Assembly (NCBI RefSeq): GCF_964204645.1
Contig: NW_027437431.1
Location: forward strand, 1 to 64,000
Length of the DNA stretch: 64,000 bases
Reading direction: 5' to 3'
Origin: Tubulanus polymorphus
Lineage: Eukaryota > Nemertea > Palaeonemertea > Tubulaniformes > Tubulanidae
The first letter of the stretch is position 1, and each line of letters starts with the position of its first letter. The notes beneath the pieces are model-generated. The model made no database searches. It worked only from the letters and a program-made list of their open reading frames with translations, and was not told the DNA's origin. Below are positions 10,582 through 22,131 of this stretch, piece by piece. The translations under genes and the position numbers were made by a program.

Positions 10582-11371
10582 TTGCTGGCCAAATTAAACA
10601 TTTTTTTCTCCTTCTGGGAGACTTTAACTTCTGACAAATCAATTTTGAATTTGGTTTTGGGTTATAACATTGAATGGAATTCGATGCCTCCTAATCAATT
10701 TTTTCCACCGCGTTCAATTAGTTTCAATGAGGTTGAAACTTCTGCTATTGACTCACTATTATCAGATTTTTCGAGTCGTGGAATTATTGAATTGGCTTCA
10801 CCTGACAGGGGTCAATTTTTATCAAATATTTTCGTCGTTCCGAAAAAATGGATCATTCAGACTTATTTCAAATTTGACTTGTTTAAACAAACATGTTCAA
10901 ACATTATCATTTTAAAATGAACTCTTTGAAATCAGTTCTTAGTCCTATGACTCCAGGTTGTTTCATGGCCTCTCTTGATTTGAAAGATGCCTATTATTCT
11001 GTCAATATTGCTTGAAGTGATCGGAAATATCTTCGATTCATTTGGAAGGGTCAACTTTTTTCAGTATACCTGCCTTCCAAACGGAATTTCATCGGCGCCA
11101 AGAATTTTTTACCAGGCTTCTGAAGCCTGTTTTTACTCCCCTTCGAGAATTGGGGTATAATTCCGCAGATTACATTGATGATATTTAAATGCAAGGAGAT
11201 GACGAGCCTTGTTGCGATGATAATGTATGTGTTACAGAAAAACTATTAGTAAATTGTGGTTATGTTATAAATTCGGTTAAATCGGAAAAGAAATCTAGTA
11301 CTCAGAGAAAATGGATTTTGGATGAGTTCCATTACTTGGAAAGTTTTTCTTGGCCAGGCCAAAGTCCATAA
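10582..11371 (+). pseudogene. DIRS-like reverse transcriptase fragment, decayed
   Basis: Reading across several frame breaks gives ordered RT motifs: SNIFVVPKK, then SLDLKDAYYSVNI (first catalytic Asp), LRFIWKGQLF, and YIDD at 11,171-11,182 (catalytic pair), followed by GYVINSVKSEKKSS (thumb-side KS motif). The 'DLKDAYYSV ... LRF.W' pattern is typical of DIRS/Gypsy-type RTs and, with the RGG gag upstream, favours DIRS. A stop sits inside the palm near 11,014. Homology stops at about 11,371, where the oppositely oriented Helitron begins; RNase H and tyrosine recombinase are absent. Confidence 0.7.
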
Positions 11372-11422
11372 GGTTGTGAATGAATGCAGATTATTATTAG
11401 ATACTTCATAACCTTCAATACA

Positions 11423-12228
11423 TCACATAGCCAAAGTTGTCGGAATTTTGGTTTCTGTTTTACCTGCTGTTGTTGGGGTGGAAACGAGTTGCCGGAAACC
11501 ATAAAACTTGAATATTTTGTGTACAACGTGATTTTTGCTAGCTTCTATATTGAAATCACCGATAACTACAATAGGAACATTCATGAATGGTGTTGCTTGA
11601 ATGAGTTGTTCAATGAGATACTTTGTTACATGGAAGTTACGAACTTGCTCTGGAGTTATGTAGACAGTAGCAATAAGTAACTGCATAGAGCTAGTACGGG
11701 TGCAATCAAGTATTCCAGGTTGGGAATTGGTAGATGCTTAAATGTGAACATAGGTAACGTGTTACGCCAGTAAAATGCAATACCACCATGACATTTCCAT
11801 TTCCTTGTTGATTTATCCAGAATGTGATTGTTGTAGGAGTCGATAGGGTCAGCACGTGATATCAGAAAATGATTGAGGGAATAGAAATTGCCGTCGTCTG
11901 AAGGACGACTCCAAGTTTCTGTGAGGGAAATCATATGTGCATGTAGAAAAATATCGTCATTCTGAAAATCATTGATATGGGCAGCCTGCGATTGTATGTT
12001 GAGATAAGCAATAGTAAAGGCCATGTAAGAAGGTTGCTGTAATATATGTGCATGAGGAATCTGTAAACTGTTGTACATCTTCATATCAGCAAGATGGTTC
12101 ATAGTTTCCTGATAAGCCCGTAATTTATTACTATCAAAATCCAGTAAGAAAATACCCTGGGGGCTAGAAACTCTGCTTAGAACTACATACAGTTGGCCAT
12201 CTTGATATCGACCTTCACAAGATATCAC
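11423..12228 (-). pseudogene. Helitron helicase C-terminus fused to endonuclease domain
   Basis: The start of this segment (near 12,215) reads YQDGQLYVVLSRVSSPQGIF, the conserved last motif of PIF1/RecD-type helicases. After about 60 residues an apurinic-like endonuclease begins (FTIAYLNIQSQ, SLTETWS) and, after a frame change near 11,680, continues with VVIGDFNIEAS. The distal SDH-type motif is not seen, so the domain is truncated at its 3' end. Fusion of an EN domain behind the helicase is a Helentron trait and probably reflects capture from a LINE. Confidence 0.75.
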
Positions 12229-12284
12229 TACTTCAGATTAAGTTTGACCTTGAACTTTATAGGTCGTACATGCCCATGCTAGAA

Positions 12285-12602
12285 CTAAAGGGAATAGGTA
12301 TCTAGATAAATCTGCTTTAGAACGTAAATTGAATTTCCCTTCTTCACGCTTGATAGGGACAGCTGATCTGTTATGATGGAGGAGAGCCATTTGCAATCTA
12401 GTATGTGAACCAATGTTGGGGTTGTCAAACTCAATGAGAATGTATTTAGGAGAATAAATACTTCATCTGAGAAATCAATTGGGATGGGAGGGATGAACCC
12501 AATAACATTACCCTGTGCACCATTTACCAGTCCATCTTTGACATTGACATTTTTGGTAAGCATAACTCTAGCATTCAGGCAAACTTCTAATGTAGTCGGC
12601 AA
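12285..12602 (-). pseudogene. Helitron helicase, middle C-terminal part
   Basis: The segment reads PTTLEVCLNARVMLTKNVNVKDGLVNGAQGNV in two overlapping pieces: the 'R-V-M-L ... N-x-x-x-x-x-L-V-N-G-x-x-G' motif that precedes the final helicase motif in Helitron PIF1 domains. It is separated by stops from the segments on both sides. Confidence 0.7.
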
Positions 12603-12880
12603 TCCAGCTGTTGCTGCATGGGTACCACGATCAATTGGCTCTTTGATAGGAAGATGAGTATTTCCCTCTTTGCAAGTGTCTTTTGCTTTAACAGTAACAA
12701 CAGGAGTTTGCGTTGCATAGACTGTATTAGCTTTTTATTGTGGGTCTCAACTCATTTGTTCGTCGGGAAAATGTGCAGAGCCTCTCTAGGTTAGGAAATA
12801 TCATCACGAGAGATCAATCTCGAAGAAATCATATTGTGATCATTATGAGTTAAAGCATTGACTCTAGTCCGGTTAAGTAG

Positions 12881-13420
12881 CTATGCAAAAGACTTGTCTT
12901 CTCTTTGCCGCATTATTTCGCTGAGTTCAATTCTTTTGAAAATCGAACCGTAGCATGGCGCAAGATATGAAGGATTGGCTTTAAAGAGACTTGCCTGAGC
13001 ATCTGGGGCCAATTGCAACATATCACCAATAACAACTAATACAGTGATGCCACCAAATAGAGAGTTGTTACCTTTTATTTCCATTAGGCGTTGATCTATA
13101 TAGAGAAGCATGTCATAACCCACCATAGAAATCTCATCTATTATCAAGATCTTGAGGTTAGCAAAAGCAACTTGGAAAGAGTGTTTGGTTTCAGGAGGGT
13201 AGTAGGTTTTGAAACGTTGATTCACTGGCAAATGAAATGCAGTATGAAGAGTTATGCCTTTGATGTTGAAAGCAGCAGTGCCAGTAGGAGCAGTCAACAA
13301 CACAGTAATGTCATCTGATAATTCATCTGTGTGATGATGGAATCTATGACTAGCAGTATGATAGATAGTTGTTATCAAATGGCTTTCCCCTGTTCCACCT
13401 GGTCCTGAAACAAAAATGCT
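12881..13420 (-). pseudogene. Helitron PIF1-type helicase, N-terminal part, Walker A lysine lost
   Basis: From about 13,420 downward the minus strand reads GPGGTGESHLITTI, then LLTAPTGTAAFNIKG (motif Ia), LIIDEISMVG (Walker B), and a GDMLQLAPD motif III. The Walker A lysine codon is GAA (Glu) at 13,385-13,387, which should abolish ATP hydrolysis. The frame ends near 12,881 before the remaining motifs, which continue in other segments. This is an unambiguous PIF1 family domain within the Helitron. Confidence 0.85.
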
Positions 13421-13474
13421 AAAGGGCTCAGGACATGGACAGTCAGGGTTTTTCTTATGTTGAGAAAATTCAGT

Positions 13475-13760
13475 TCACCAGGTGACGAGCAGTTGGAAGA
13501 TATTACGTTGTTGGAAGTTCAACTGCTGAGCCATGAATCTCAACTCCTGTAGAGCAGGGACATTATCTTGAACATGAATAGATACATGGGAGGAACCTAA
13601 ATCTACAGACTGTTGACCATGAGGTTGAAAGGCAATTAAAGCTGGAGATAAGCCTTCAACCATAGCATCGAAGTCTTCTTGTTGTGATTAAGAAGCCAGA
13701 TCATTCCAAGGGTCATTATTCGGACCAATAGTTTCATAAGCATCAAGAGCATTATCTATG
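13475..13760 (-). pseudogene. Helitron linker region between Rep and helicase
   Basis: Open pieces read NNDPWNDLA, then after a stop QQEDFDAMVEG and QELRFMAQQLNFQQRNIFQ, with 'LN..Q..iF' being the usual lead-in to the Helitron helicase. It abuts the foldback insertion at 13,761. Confidence 0.55.
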
Positions 13761-15529
13761 TCAATAAACCATTTTACAGTTGCTAGCCGCCATTTTGTTA
13801 GGGTACTTTTGTCCCGTATTGTTGGGTCATTTTTTTCTATTTTTTAAAAACTGTCCGTGATGTGTGTTGTATCATATTTCATCTGTCCATGGATGGATTT
13901 TGACAACTTCAGCAACATTCAAACTGCGTGAATCTCTAGTTTTCAGTTATGTAAAAATAATTTCTCAAATTTACAACAATGCGACATGAGAGCGATATAA
14001 AAATCGGTGGTCAGTTTTTGCCGTGCGCATAGAAATCAAGGGTACTGAACTTTGAAGTTCGTTATTTTCAGAAATAATTTTCTAAAAAATCCTAGCATTT
14101 CAAGAACTATGCGCATAAATGCCCCCTTTCAGGTGAACTTTGAAATTTTAAGATATCTTGCCTATTTTTTTTTCTATGGCACTTTAACTGCAGCGCGTGT
14201 ATTGTCATTCCGAGATTCGGCGCTGTTTTCTTTGCGTGTATTTCAGTATATGGGTGTTATTTTTTCACTTTTACTACACTTGTCTCTACGGAAAATGGTT
14301 TTAATTGTTGGTACGAGTATCAGGTTTTAATATTACGTCATTTATGCAATATAATAGATCGAAGACATTAGAGATGTTGGAGTTAAAGGGATTTTTTTAC
14401 CAGTTTTAGCAGCGAGACTGAACGGCATTTTGATCACGTATTCGAAGTTGCGCGCGGGAAGAGAATATATGGGCCTATATTGAGATGGAAGAAGAAAAGA
14501 AATATAACACACAAAATCGAGTATGATGACCATTTAAATCAGTAGTCTATCAATAAATTTACATAAAAATCTACTGAAATTAGATGGATGGAGAAGTGGT
14601 CAAAAAGCTGGACAAATGGGTTGGGGCAAATATTCAGCTACTTTCTATGAATACTTTCTATTAAGTACACACAAGATTGATTAGATTGGGAAGAAAATAT
14701 AGGAGAACGTTTTCTTGCTTTGGTGGTGACATATCAAGTATCAAGTCCTAATGTCAGACACCGGTGATAAAAAGTAAAAAGTGACATCTACCATCACAAA
14801 AACGCAAGAAGTGTGTGGATTGCATTTACAACAAAAGAGTGATATTTTGGGTTTTCTTGGGTGCATGTACGTAAGCCTCTGCCTGCTGTAAAAGCGGCTA
14901 CCAATACAGCCATTACGAACTAGCGCCGGAGAACGGAATACAGTATTAATGCCGTAATATTAAAACCTGATACTCGTACCAACAATTAAAACCATTTTCC
15001 GTAGAGACAAGTGTAGTAAAAATGAAAAAATAACGCCCATATACTGAAATACACGCAAAGAAAACAGCGCCGAATCTCGGAATGACAATACACGCGCTGC
15101 AGTTAAAGTGCCATAGGAAAACAAACTAGGCAAGATATCTTAAAATTTCAAAGTTCACCTGAAAGGGGGCATTTATGCGCACAGTTCTTGAAATGCTTGG
15201 ATTTTTTAGAAAATTACTTCTGAAAATAACAAACTTCAAAGTTCAGTACCCTTGATTTCTATGCGCACGGCAAAAACTGACCACCGATTTTTATATTGCT
15301 CTCATGTCGCATTGTTGTAAATTTGAGAAATGATTTTTACATAACTGATACTAGAGATTCACGCGGTTTGAATGTTGCTGAAGTTGTCAAAATCCATCCA
15401 TGGACAGATGAAATATGATACAACACGCATCACGGATAGTTTTTAAAAAAGAGAAAAAAATGACCCAACAATACGGGACATAAGTACCCTAACAAAATGG
15501 CGGCTAGCAACTGTAAAATGGTTTATTGA
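13761..15529. mobile_element. Foldback element, about 1.77 kb, long terminal inverted repeats
   Basis: The left end (TCAATAAACCATTTTACAGT and onward) recurs inverted at the right end (ACTGTAAAATGGTTTATTGA at 15,510-15,529). The similarity extends about 550 bases into each arm, from 13,761 to about 14,340 and from about 14,950 to 15,529, with scattered differences. The ~600-bp centre holds no convincing gene. No clear target duplication is visible. It interrupts the Helitron coding sequence, so it inserted later. Confidence 0.85.
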
Positions 15530-15720
15530 GTTACGGTCAAACTGTTCACGATGTAATGTTACAATATCCAGGTATCTAGGCATTTTTCCATGAAAGTTGA
15601 GGTGATTAGGTCACTGTCTTCATGTCTCCAAGGAAAATACAGCATCAACCTACTATGATAATACCTCTCAGGTTATTTCTGTACTGAAAATTTATGAGTT
15701 CGAATTACAGCAGGCTTAGC
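15530..15720 (-). pseudogene. Helitron Rep-to-helicase segment
   Basis: Just outside the foldback element the minus strand reads LMLYFPWRHEDSDLI, matching the conserved 'LMLyFPWR.E..DL' block found between Rep and helicase in Helitron proteins. It then hits a stop. Confidence 0.65.
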
Positions 15721-15947
15721 GCGTTGAGTTATGTGAATTTGTTCAATACGGTCGATGGTTTTAATAAACTGCTTGCTTTCAGGGTTCCAAGTGTGTCGAA
15801 AACCTTCTATAGAACTATAGTATGATTGATGATAGGTTTAGCATGGTAAAGATGAGACGCAGTGTCACGAGTTCTGTAGGTGATGTTAGCTGTCTGCAAA
15901 CTAAAGTTTTTGATGCTGGGGGCTTTGGAAAGGAGAATCCACACTTT

Positions 15948-16640
15948 TTACTTGTTTTTCAGCAGGATGGTGAATGAGTGTTTCTCGACTAGTATGACCA
16001 AAATAGACATTTGTTCATCATCATCAGGGATCGAAGCAGTGATGTAAGAATCAACATATTTCTGTACTTCTTCATCGTTTGAGTCAGATAGATGTGAAGT
16101 ATTCTTTATCCAGAAAACAGCATGAATATGAGGAAAACTGAAATGAGGATATATGAAAGTAAAAGATGCAATAATCACAGTAGGAAGTGTTAAACAAGTA
16201 AAAATTGAAGGATAACAAATATCAGTTTCATTGGAAATGAGATTGAATAATGGTGTTTGAGAAATCACCTCGCTGTAAGAACTCAACTCTATATGTATAT
16301 GCTGAAACTGTGCCAATAGGACCATCATCTTTTAGTAGCAGATGTTTGAAAAACAGCTGAACTCTGTAATCAAAGTGACGAGCAGCTGTTACAGGATTCT
16401 GGCGCAACCACTTATTTTCTTCTTCCCATGTCATAGCATTGACATCATCAACAGACAGATAAGACCCATACTGAGCTGCGATGATTTGTATTACATAAGG
16501 CCACTTGAGGTCAGCAGCAGAAAGTGTCAGAAAGAAGGTAAAGATGCCTAGTTGCCGAACCATAGCCAAAAGGTCATAAAACATCTTCTTCAGTAAGGAG
16601 GGGATCCGTGAATATTTTTCAGAAACTGATAACCATCATC
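15948..16640 (-). pseudogene. Helitron Rep (HUH) domain, decayed
   Basis: The segment begins DLLAMVRQLGIFTFFLTLSA, the hallmark 'lG.PtfF.T.SaaD' block of Helitron Rep, followed by W..NPV.AARHFDYR and YRVEFLQRG. The HUH motif itself, FPHIHAVFW, is at about 16,115-16,140. It is separated from the preceding 'QRG' by about 120 bases of unrelated AT-rich sequence ending in a splice-acceptor-like CATTTCAG: either a small intron or an insertion. The two tyrosines expected downstream are not clearly preserved, though KYVDSYIT could carry one. Confidence 0.75.
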
Positions 16641-16858
16641 AGATGATAATTTTAGGGTTTCTGGCTTTTTCAAAGACCCAGTCCTCACATCTGTTTCCAG
16701 TGTTACTTGATTATTTCTTCAAATGGCTATAGATATACAATCATTAATTTGCTTCATCTCCGTTACATGTTGAGCATAGAATAGGTATGGTATACACCTG
16801 GCAAATCATTGATTATATCCACACAAGCGTGCTTTGAAATATTGCTTCAGTGATAATA

Positions 16859-17400
16859 TTAAGAGGCTTTTGATGCATCATGACCAAAAACTCCATTAGG
16901 GAAGAGTTGTGGGAAAGACAGAACATCACTGGCAGGATCATCGAGGATGCTCAGAGGTTTCTGTGCTTCTCCTGGAGCAATTTCTATAATTTCGTTTCCT
17001 TTATCGGTAGATGTTGTATCAACATTAACTGGAACATTGACAACTGTTTCAAGTATTGCATTTTGCTTTCCTCTAGGAAGAGCCATAATCTTCATGAAAG
17101 GAATTCTTTGTGATATCATAGTAGCTTCCAAATCAGATAAACCTTTGAATTCATCACTTAAAGGTGGAAGATCTAATTTGTTGGCCTTTGCTCCTGCAGG
17201 CATACATCCCCTTTTAATACTGTTATGGCAAGTATGGCAAATATATGTCAAGCCATCAGAACTAGGCAATGCATAACGGATAAGACACTCCTGTAATAAT
17301 GTATCAGGAGTGTTAACGTACTTTGAAGCACCAAAAGGAATGCAGGAAACTTTATACATCAGCATATGACAACAAATGCAGACTAAGGTTGGTCAACATG
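16859..17400 (-). pseudogene. Helitron N-terminal Cys-rich region
   Basis: The minus-strand frame contains ICHTCHNSIKRGCMP, then ANKLDLPPL, FMKIMALPRGKQNAI and a C-terminal FPQLFPNG. This Cys-pair plus 'P-x-x-A-x-x-N-x-L ... F.ki..LPrG.Q' series is characteristic of the region before the Rep domain in Helentron-type proteins. A stop at 16,859 and frame changes separate it from the Rep. Confidence 0.7.
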
Positions 17401-18171
17401 AAACAGAAGTTTCAAAGGTTCCCATACTAGAAGAATTGAACGTATTAATATTTTGTCGATATGAGCTTTGAAGCATGTTTTCTACTTTGTCCCGTTTACC
17501 ATTCTTTAAGCTTATTTTCTTCGACTGTAAGTGTAGTTCCTTTTCCTTTTTTTGTTGAACAAGATCAGATCTGGTAAGGTTTTTACTACGTAGTTCCACA
17601 ATGCGTTCTGCTTGACGTTTAGCAGAATCAGATCTGGATGACTGCCGTTGTTGTTAGTCAGCCTTTTTCTTTTTCGCATTTAGCAGGATCAGATCTTGTT
17701 TTGTTTTTACTACGCAGTCCGATGACACGTTCTGCTCGACGTTTAGCAGGATAAGATCTGGATGACTGCCGTTGTTGTAAGTCAGCCTTTTTTCGTGTTT
17801 AGCAGGATCAGATCTGGTTTTGTTTTTACTATGCAGTCCGACGACACGTTCTGCTTGACGTTTAGTGGCATCAGATCTGGCTTTCATTTTACTCAAAAGC
17901 TCAATTTTTTTTTCTTTTTCACGTTAAGGATCATTTCGAAGTGTTGATCATTTCGATGTGTTGATCGGCGAAGTTTGTCCAAAATTGTCTCCCTTGTTTT
18001 ATAATTGGTATCTAAACGTCTAATCTTTTTACGTAGGGCATCTTTGGTACAGTGATTATCTTGATTCTCTTGAAAGTGCATTGAAGTACTGTGGGCATGT
18101 TGTAATTCCAACTGGTCTGTAGATATGTGCTGAATGGCTTGTAGAATGCCTGAAAATTTAATGAGGGACAT
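17400..18171 (-). repeat. Imperfect tandem repeats at the Helitron N-terminus (Lys/Arg/Ser-rich)
   Basis: A block of about 110-130 bp with AGCAGGATCAGATCTGG, a TTTTGTTTTTACTA run and ACGTTCTGCTTGACG recurs at about 17,560-17,640, 17,680-17,780 and 17,795-17,890. In the minus-strand frame it encodes variants of RSDxAKRQAERVVGLHSKNKT. Helitron N-termini often carry such repeated R-S-D/K-R modules. The frame is broken, so it is not a functional protein. Confidence 0.6.
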
Positions 18172-20079
18172 GAAACTTAGAATTTCAATTAGTCGATTTT
18201 GTGTGCAGGTATGGAAAAAGACAGATTTTTTTAGCTCGAATACATGGAATAAAGAAATGTGAGAAGAGTATCACATATTGTTCTAACAGGATATGAAGCG
18301 TCGGTGCAAAGATTTTTGTAACAATATGGCAAGAAAATGAAGGCAATGTGAATTGATTGATATTGAACAAAGATACAGCTGAGATTGAGTTGTAGATGTG
18401 GAATTTGAGGTGTTTGGTATTATGTACTGCATCATTTGCCTAAAAGAAAATAAATCAGTAAACTAACTAGGAAAGACCCATATGCAATCTATGAGGACAG
18501 TTATTTCTTATATTTACTCAAGTTACTATTCACAGAGAGTACCAGTACATTAAAAGAAGTAATAAAAACGTAGGATGCTGAGATGATAGATGACAGTGGT
18601 TGATAATGTGTACTATCAATATTAGTTATAACCTTCTCTGGGTAAGTAAGATAAACCTTGAGCTAAAAGAAATCATCTTATTCAGAAATCATGATTCAGT
18701 AGGTTCTATAATGGGCATAGTGGTAATGGAAAGAATAATGAGTTACACTGATATTGCATTGAACAAAAAATAACTGATAACTTACTAAGAACTACCTGAT
18801 GCTGTTTTCGTAATTTATCCTCTTCTCTTTTTTACGTGGGCTTTTTGATTTAAATTTCGGCATCGTTGCTGCATGAAGGTTGAAGAAACTGAAGTGGAGT
18901 AGTTTTGATTAGTTGTGCCTTAAACCAAACTACTGTATTCTGTAGCGTTAAGCTATTATCCATATAATTTCTACCTTTCTAGGCACATGGTTTAACTTCA
19001 CATCACTATAATTGGGAGGTGCAATGGCAGGTTTTCCCGCCAGATGGCGTGACGAATACTCAGTGTTTCGATGTCAATCAAGATCAGTTCATATTTGATG
19101 AACTTCAAACTGAAATTTTAGGCTCCCGAATCCATACATTATCATATGACCCCACAAATATACTTAATATTCATTTTCCTACTTAGATGTCGGTGTAGTT
19201 TCCATAATATCTGATAAGAGAAAAGTCCATTCGGTTTTCATTGAAAAGTAGAAGAGCACGAAAGACCGAGTAACTACTAGCGAAACCGGCGGATTCTTGC
19301 TTGTCACAGGAGTGCTGGTAGTTCCCCATTGCTTAATGCCAATGAATAGAGTAGTTAGGTATATTGACTGCCAGAGTAATGTTATAAAAGTTAGAGAAAC
19401 TTATGTGAAAGTCATCATTACATGACAATCACCCCGAGTAATGATGACTTGCATGCACCACTTGTCATGCATATGTCAAGGTGGCAATGCAGACTTGTAT
19501 TATCACTGCCACAATGCAGACAGAAGTGTTGCATGATCTTACTTAGAAAATATATATATACTAAATGATCTGAAAGTACAATTTATTGTCAAAACCTTTT
19601 TTGATCGTACGAACATTAATACAAGAACTCTAACACATTCGTTCTTCGGATATAGGCAAGTAGGAAACTTTAGCAACTTTTGAATGTAGCATTAAGACGA
19701 GATATAATAACAGTGGTAGACATAATCCTACACTTAAAGTCTAGCCGAATTGACTAGACGATGAAAAAGAACATTTGAAATAATACACGAAACAACTAAA
19801 GTGCCCTGTTTAGCGTTTGTAGTATTAAGCTTTTGTAGGCCTAGTCGAAGTACTGTCAGTACTTGCAACACAATTACAACATCTTAAGTCTAGACAAATT
19901 TTACTAGACTATCAAAAGTTATATAAAAACACAAATGAATTAATGTCAACAGATAGGAAGATATAGCAAATACATAAAACATGTCTACTATGTATGCACT
20001 TGTTTATTCATTATAGTTGTCTGTGGCGATGCTTTGGTCATTAATGTCCATCACATCAGCATTTATACTGAGTCAACTT
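18172..20079. other. Intergenic, no gene seen
   Basis: AT-rich DNA. The only structure noticed is a pair of related blocks containing TCTAG...ACTAGAC near 19,737 and 19,884, about 145 bases apart. No protein family or RNA gene is recognisable. Confidence 0.5.
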
Positions 20080-21200
20080 TAACTGGTGTACTAGTTAGTG
20101 CTTCATCCATAGTGAATTCATCGTCACCAAAATCGACCATGACCAGTCTCCGTCGTCTAGGAATTTGGTCCAGTTGTTGTGACATATTAGTAAGTTTCTC
20201 TTTGAGAGGAAGCCATGCTGATTTGGAGAGATCATGTTTTCTGTTGTCAGGTGATTCATAATTTCGTCTCTTGATGGTTTCTAATATTTTGCAACATATT
20301 GCATGTTAGGCTAGCGGGTCTGTAGTTAGATGATTTGGATTTATCGCCCTTTTTGTGGATCGGTTTAAATATCCCCATTTTTCATTCCGACGGCAGTGTA
20401 CAGGTAGTGAGCGATTTTTGGAATATTATCTAACTTGTCTGCTATTTCTTTCAATAGTCTGGGATCGAGCTTATATGGACCTGGACTCTTACTCGTTTTG
20501 AGGTTTTTGAGTTTCTCCAGAACTGATGCAGCTGTGACGTGTTGATCCACGTGGCCAATATTTCTACCTACTGTCAGAGGGGTAGGGTGGGGGATGTTGT
20601 GAACATCCTCAGTAACGAATACACTGCTGAAATATCTATTAAAAATCTCGGCTTTTTCGGTGTTTTCCGAAGCGATGACCTCATTATGATGAATAGCTGG
20701 AATCTTGGAATTTCTTGATCAATGGCTTTTTCACGGTTTGAAAGAATTAGATCTAAAAGGCTCGGTTGTTGGTTTGGCCGGTACCTTGTTGGCTCATCTA
20801 CGAATTGGCGAAGATAGCAGTCGTTTACCGTTTCGATAAATAGGCTTGATGCATGGTTTCTGTTTGCCATAGATGTTTCAGTCTCCCAATTTATTTCAGG
20901 GAGGTTGAAATCACCAGTAATCAATAGGTCGTCACAAGCCCCCCTTTCATCTGACATACTTCTAATCACGTTGTTTAACTTCATATTGTTTTCGGTGGTA
21001 GAATTTGGGCTCCTGTATATAGTACCGAAGAAGGGAATTTCCATCCTCCTTTGGGACCCTAATCCACTTGTTTTCGGAGGCATTTATTTTCGGGGTTATT
21101 TCGTTAATCATCATATTGTTTCCAACGTATTTACAAATACCGCGCCCGATCTCATTTAAATTATTAACAGGGGCTTGATATCCAGGACCCGGTTTCACAG
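20080..21200 (-). pseudogene. Truncated LINE (endonuclease and N-terminal RT), decayed
   Basis: On the minus strand from about 21,200: GRGICKYVGNNM, IPFFGTIYRSPNS, then LLITGDFNLPEINWE and LLDLILSN of an apurinic-like endonuclease, with frame breaks near 20,740. The RT N-terminus follows (LEKLKNLKTSKSPGPYKLDP, then IHKKGDKSKSSNYRPASLTC and ISPNQHGFLSKRN) down to about 20,080. The palm with its catalytic aspartates is missing, so only the 5'-central part of ORF2 is present. The 'kL..Lk..KSpGPD.l' and 'NYRP.SLT' blocks fit a Jockey/CR1/RTE-type LINE different from the copy at 5-9.7 kb. Confidence 0.75.
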
Positions 21201-21303
21201 TTCCGAATTAAGATTTGACTCAAGAGTTAACTCATTGAAAATGAACTCATTTTAAATCAGAGTTAACTCTAACTCACAACTGTGGGAACTGGATCCAGGT
21301 AAC
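21178..21303. mobile_element. Palindromic foldback MITE
   Basis: The left arm (ATCCAGGACCCGGTTTCACA ...) is an imperfect inverted copy of the right arm (... TGTGGGAACTGGATCCAGGT). The centre pairs AGAGTTAACTCA with CAGAGTTAACTCT across a TGAAAATGAACTCATTTT core. Short elements of this kind with C(C)GG(T)TTCAC ends are widespread in marine invertebrate genomes. Confidence 0.55.
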
Positions 21304-22068
21304 AACAGAGAGTCCGGATTTACGTTCTCTCCGAAAGGGCTAACGCGCTCGACGGTTCTTCTATTTCGCGTAGAAATGTGACCGAGGTTTCTAACCTATA
21401 CATAGTGTTTTCAGCCACGTGACACATTCCAAATCTTTGAAAAGTCATATCTCGTGTAGCCCCTAACCTCCGCGTAAAATATCGTTCCCAATGTCGGCAA
21501 GTCAAACTAACCTACGTAAAATTTCTCTTTCCCAATGTCGGCAAGTAAAAATAACCTACACTGATCTCTGGCGCATTGATTCTTTTTTGTGATAAGTCTC
21601 ATCGTCCTACTTTTCCGTATACGCACATGTACTAAAATGGATACTTGAGCCGGGTTTCACATAAAAATGTCTGTGGATATAACAATAAAATTTCGTAACA
21701 CAAAAAAATATTTGCCCCAACTACAATGCAGGAAGATTTTTAAAAAGGGCAGGAGCAGATACAAAAAGGGCTTTAACCAATATCTCTGGAGAAGGCTAGC
21801 AGTACTGTCCCTGTTATTTCCGACGGCTAGCGGTACTGTCCCTGTTATTTCCGACCCTCAAATCCAAGGCAGAAAAAATCCCAGAGAAATATCAGTTCAG
21901 CATATTCTTCAAATAACTATACCGGTAAATACATCTTTATTTCACAATCGGAAAAACCACAAATAATCTTTTAATGAAATTAGAACAATAGCGTTTACTG
22001 CAACAATTCTAAACGTAATTGAGGTTTTAAGAAAATAGAAACATGACTTGATAACAATGAATTCATAA
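21304..22068. other. Intergenic; includes a 31-bp tandem duplication
   Basis: No gene seen. A block starting GGCTAGC and containing GTACTGTCCCTGTTATTTCC is repeated twice in tandem at about 21,796-21,857. Confidence 0.5.
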
Positions 22069-22131
22069 CAGAAAATCTTATTGCTAAAAAAAGTCAGAGA
22101 GTTTGTTGTATACGAGTACGTATGAAAATAT
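22069..22131 (+). repeat. Direct repeat flanking the DDE transposon, left copy
   Basis: CAGAAAATCTTATTG ... GTCAGAGAGTTTGTTGTATA ... TATGAAAATAT occurs here and again at 25,698-25,753 in the same orientation, outside the terminal inverted repeats on both sides. At about 60 bp it is far longer than a normal target-site duplication. Confidence 0.75.

Larger units (their letters stand above)
11372..18200 (-). mobile_element. Decayed Helitron with C-terminal endonuclease (Helentron-like)
   Basis: Read on the minus strand from about 18.2 to 11.4 kb, the order is a repeat-rich basic N-terminus, a Cys-rich region, the Helitron Rep (HUH) domain, a PIF1-type helicase and an apurinic-like endonuclease. 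This order is that of Helentron/Helitron2-type proteins. Several frameshifts and stops make it inactive. I could not fix the 5' TC or 3' CTRR ends. A foldback element is inserted at 13,761-15,529 between the Rep and helicase parts. Confidence 0.8.
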
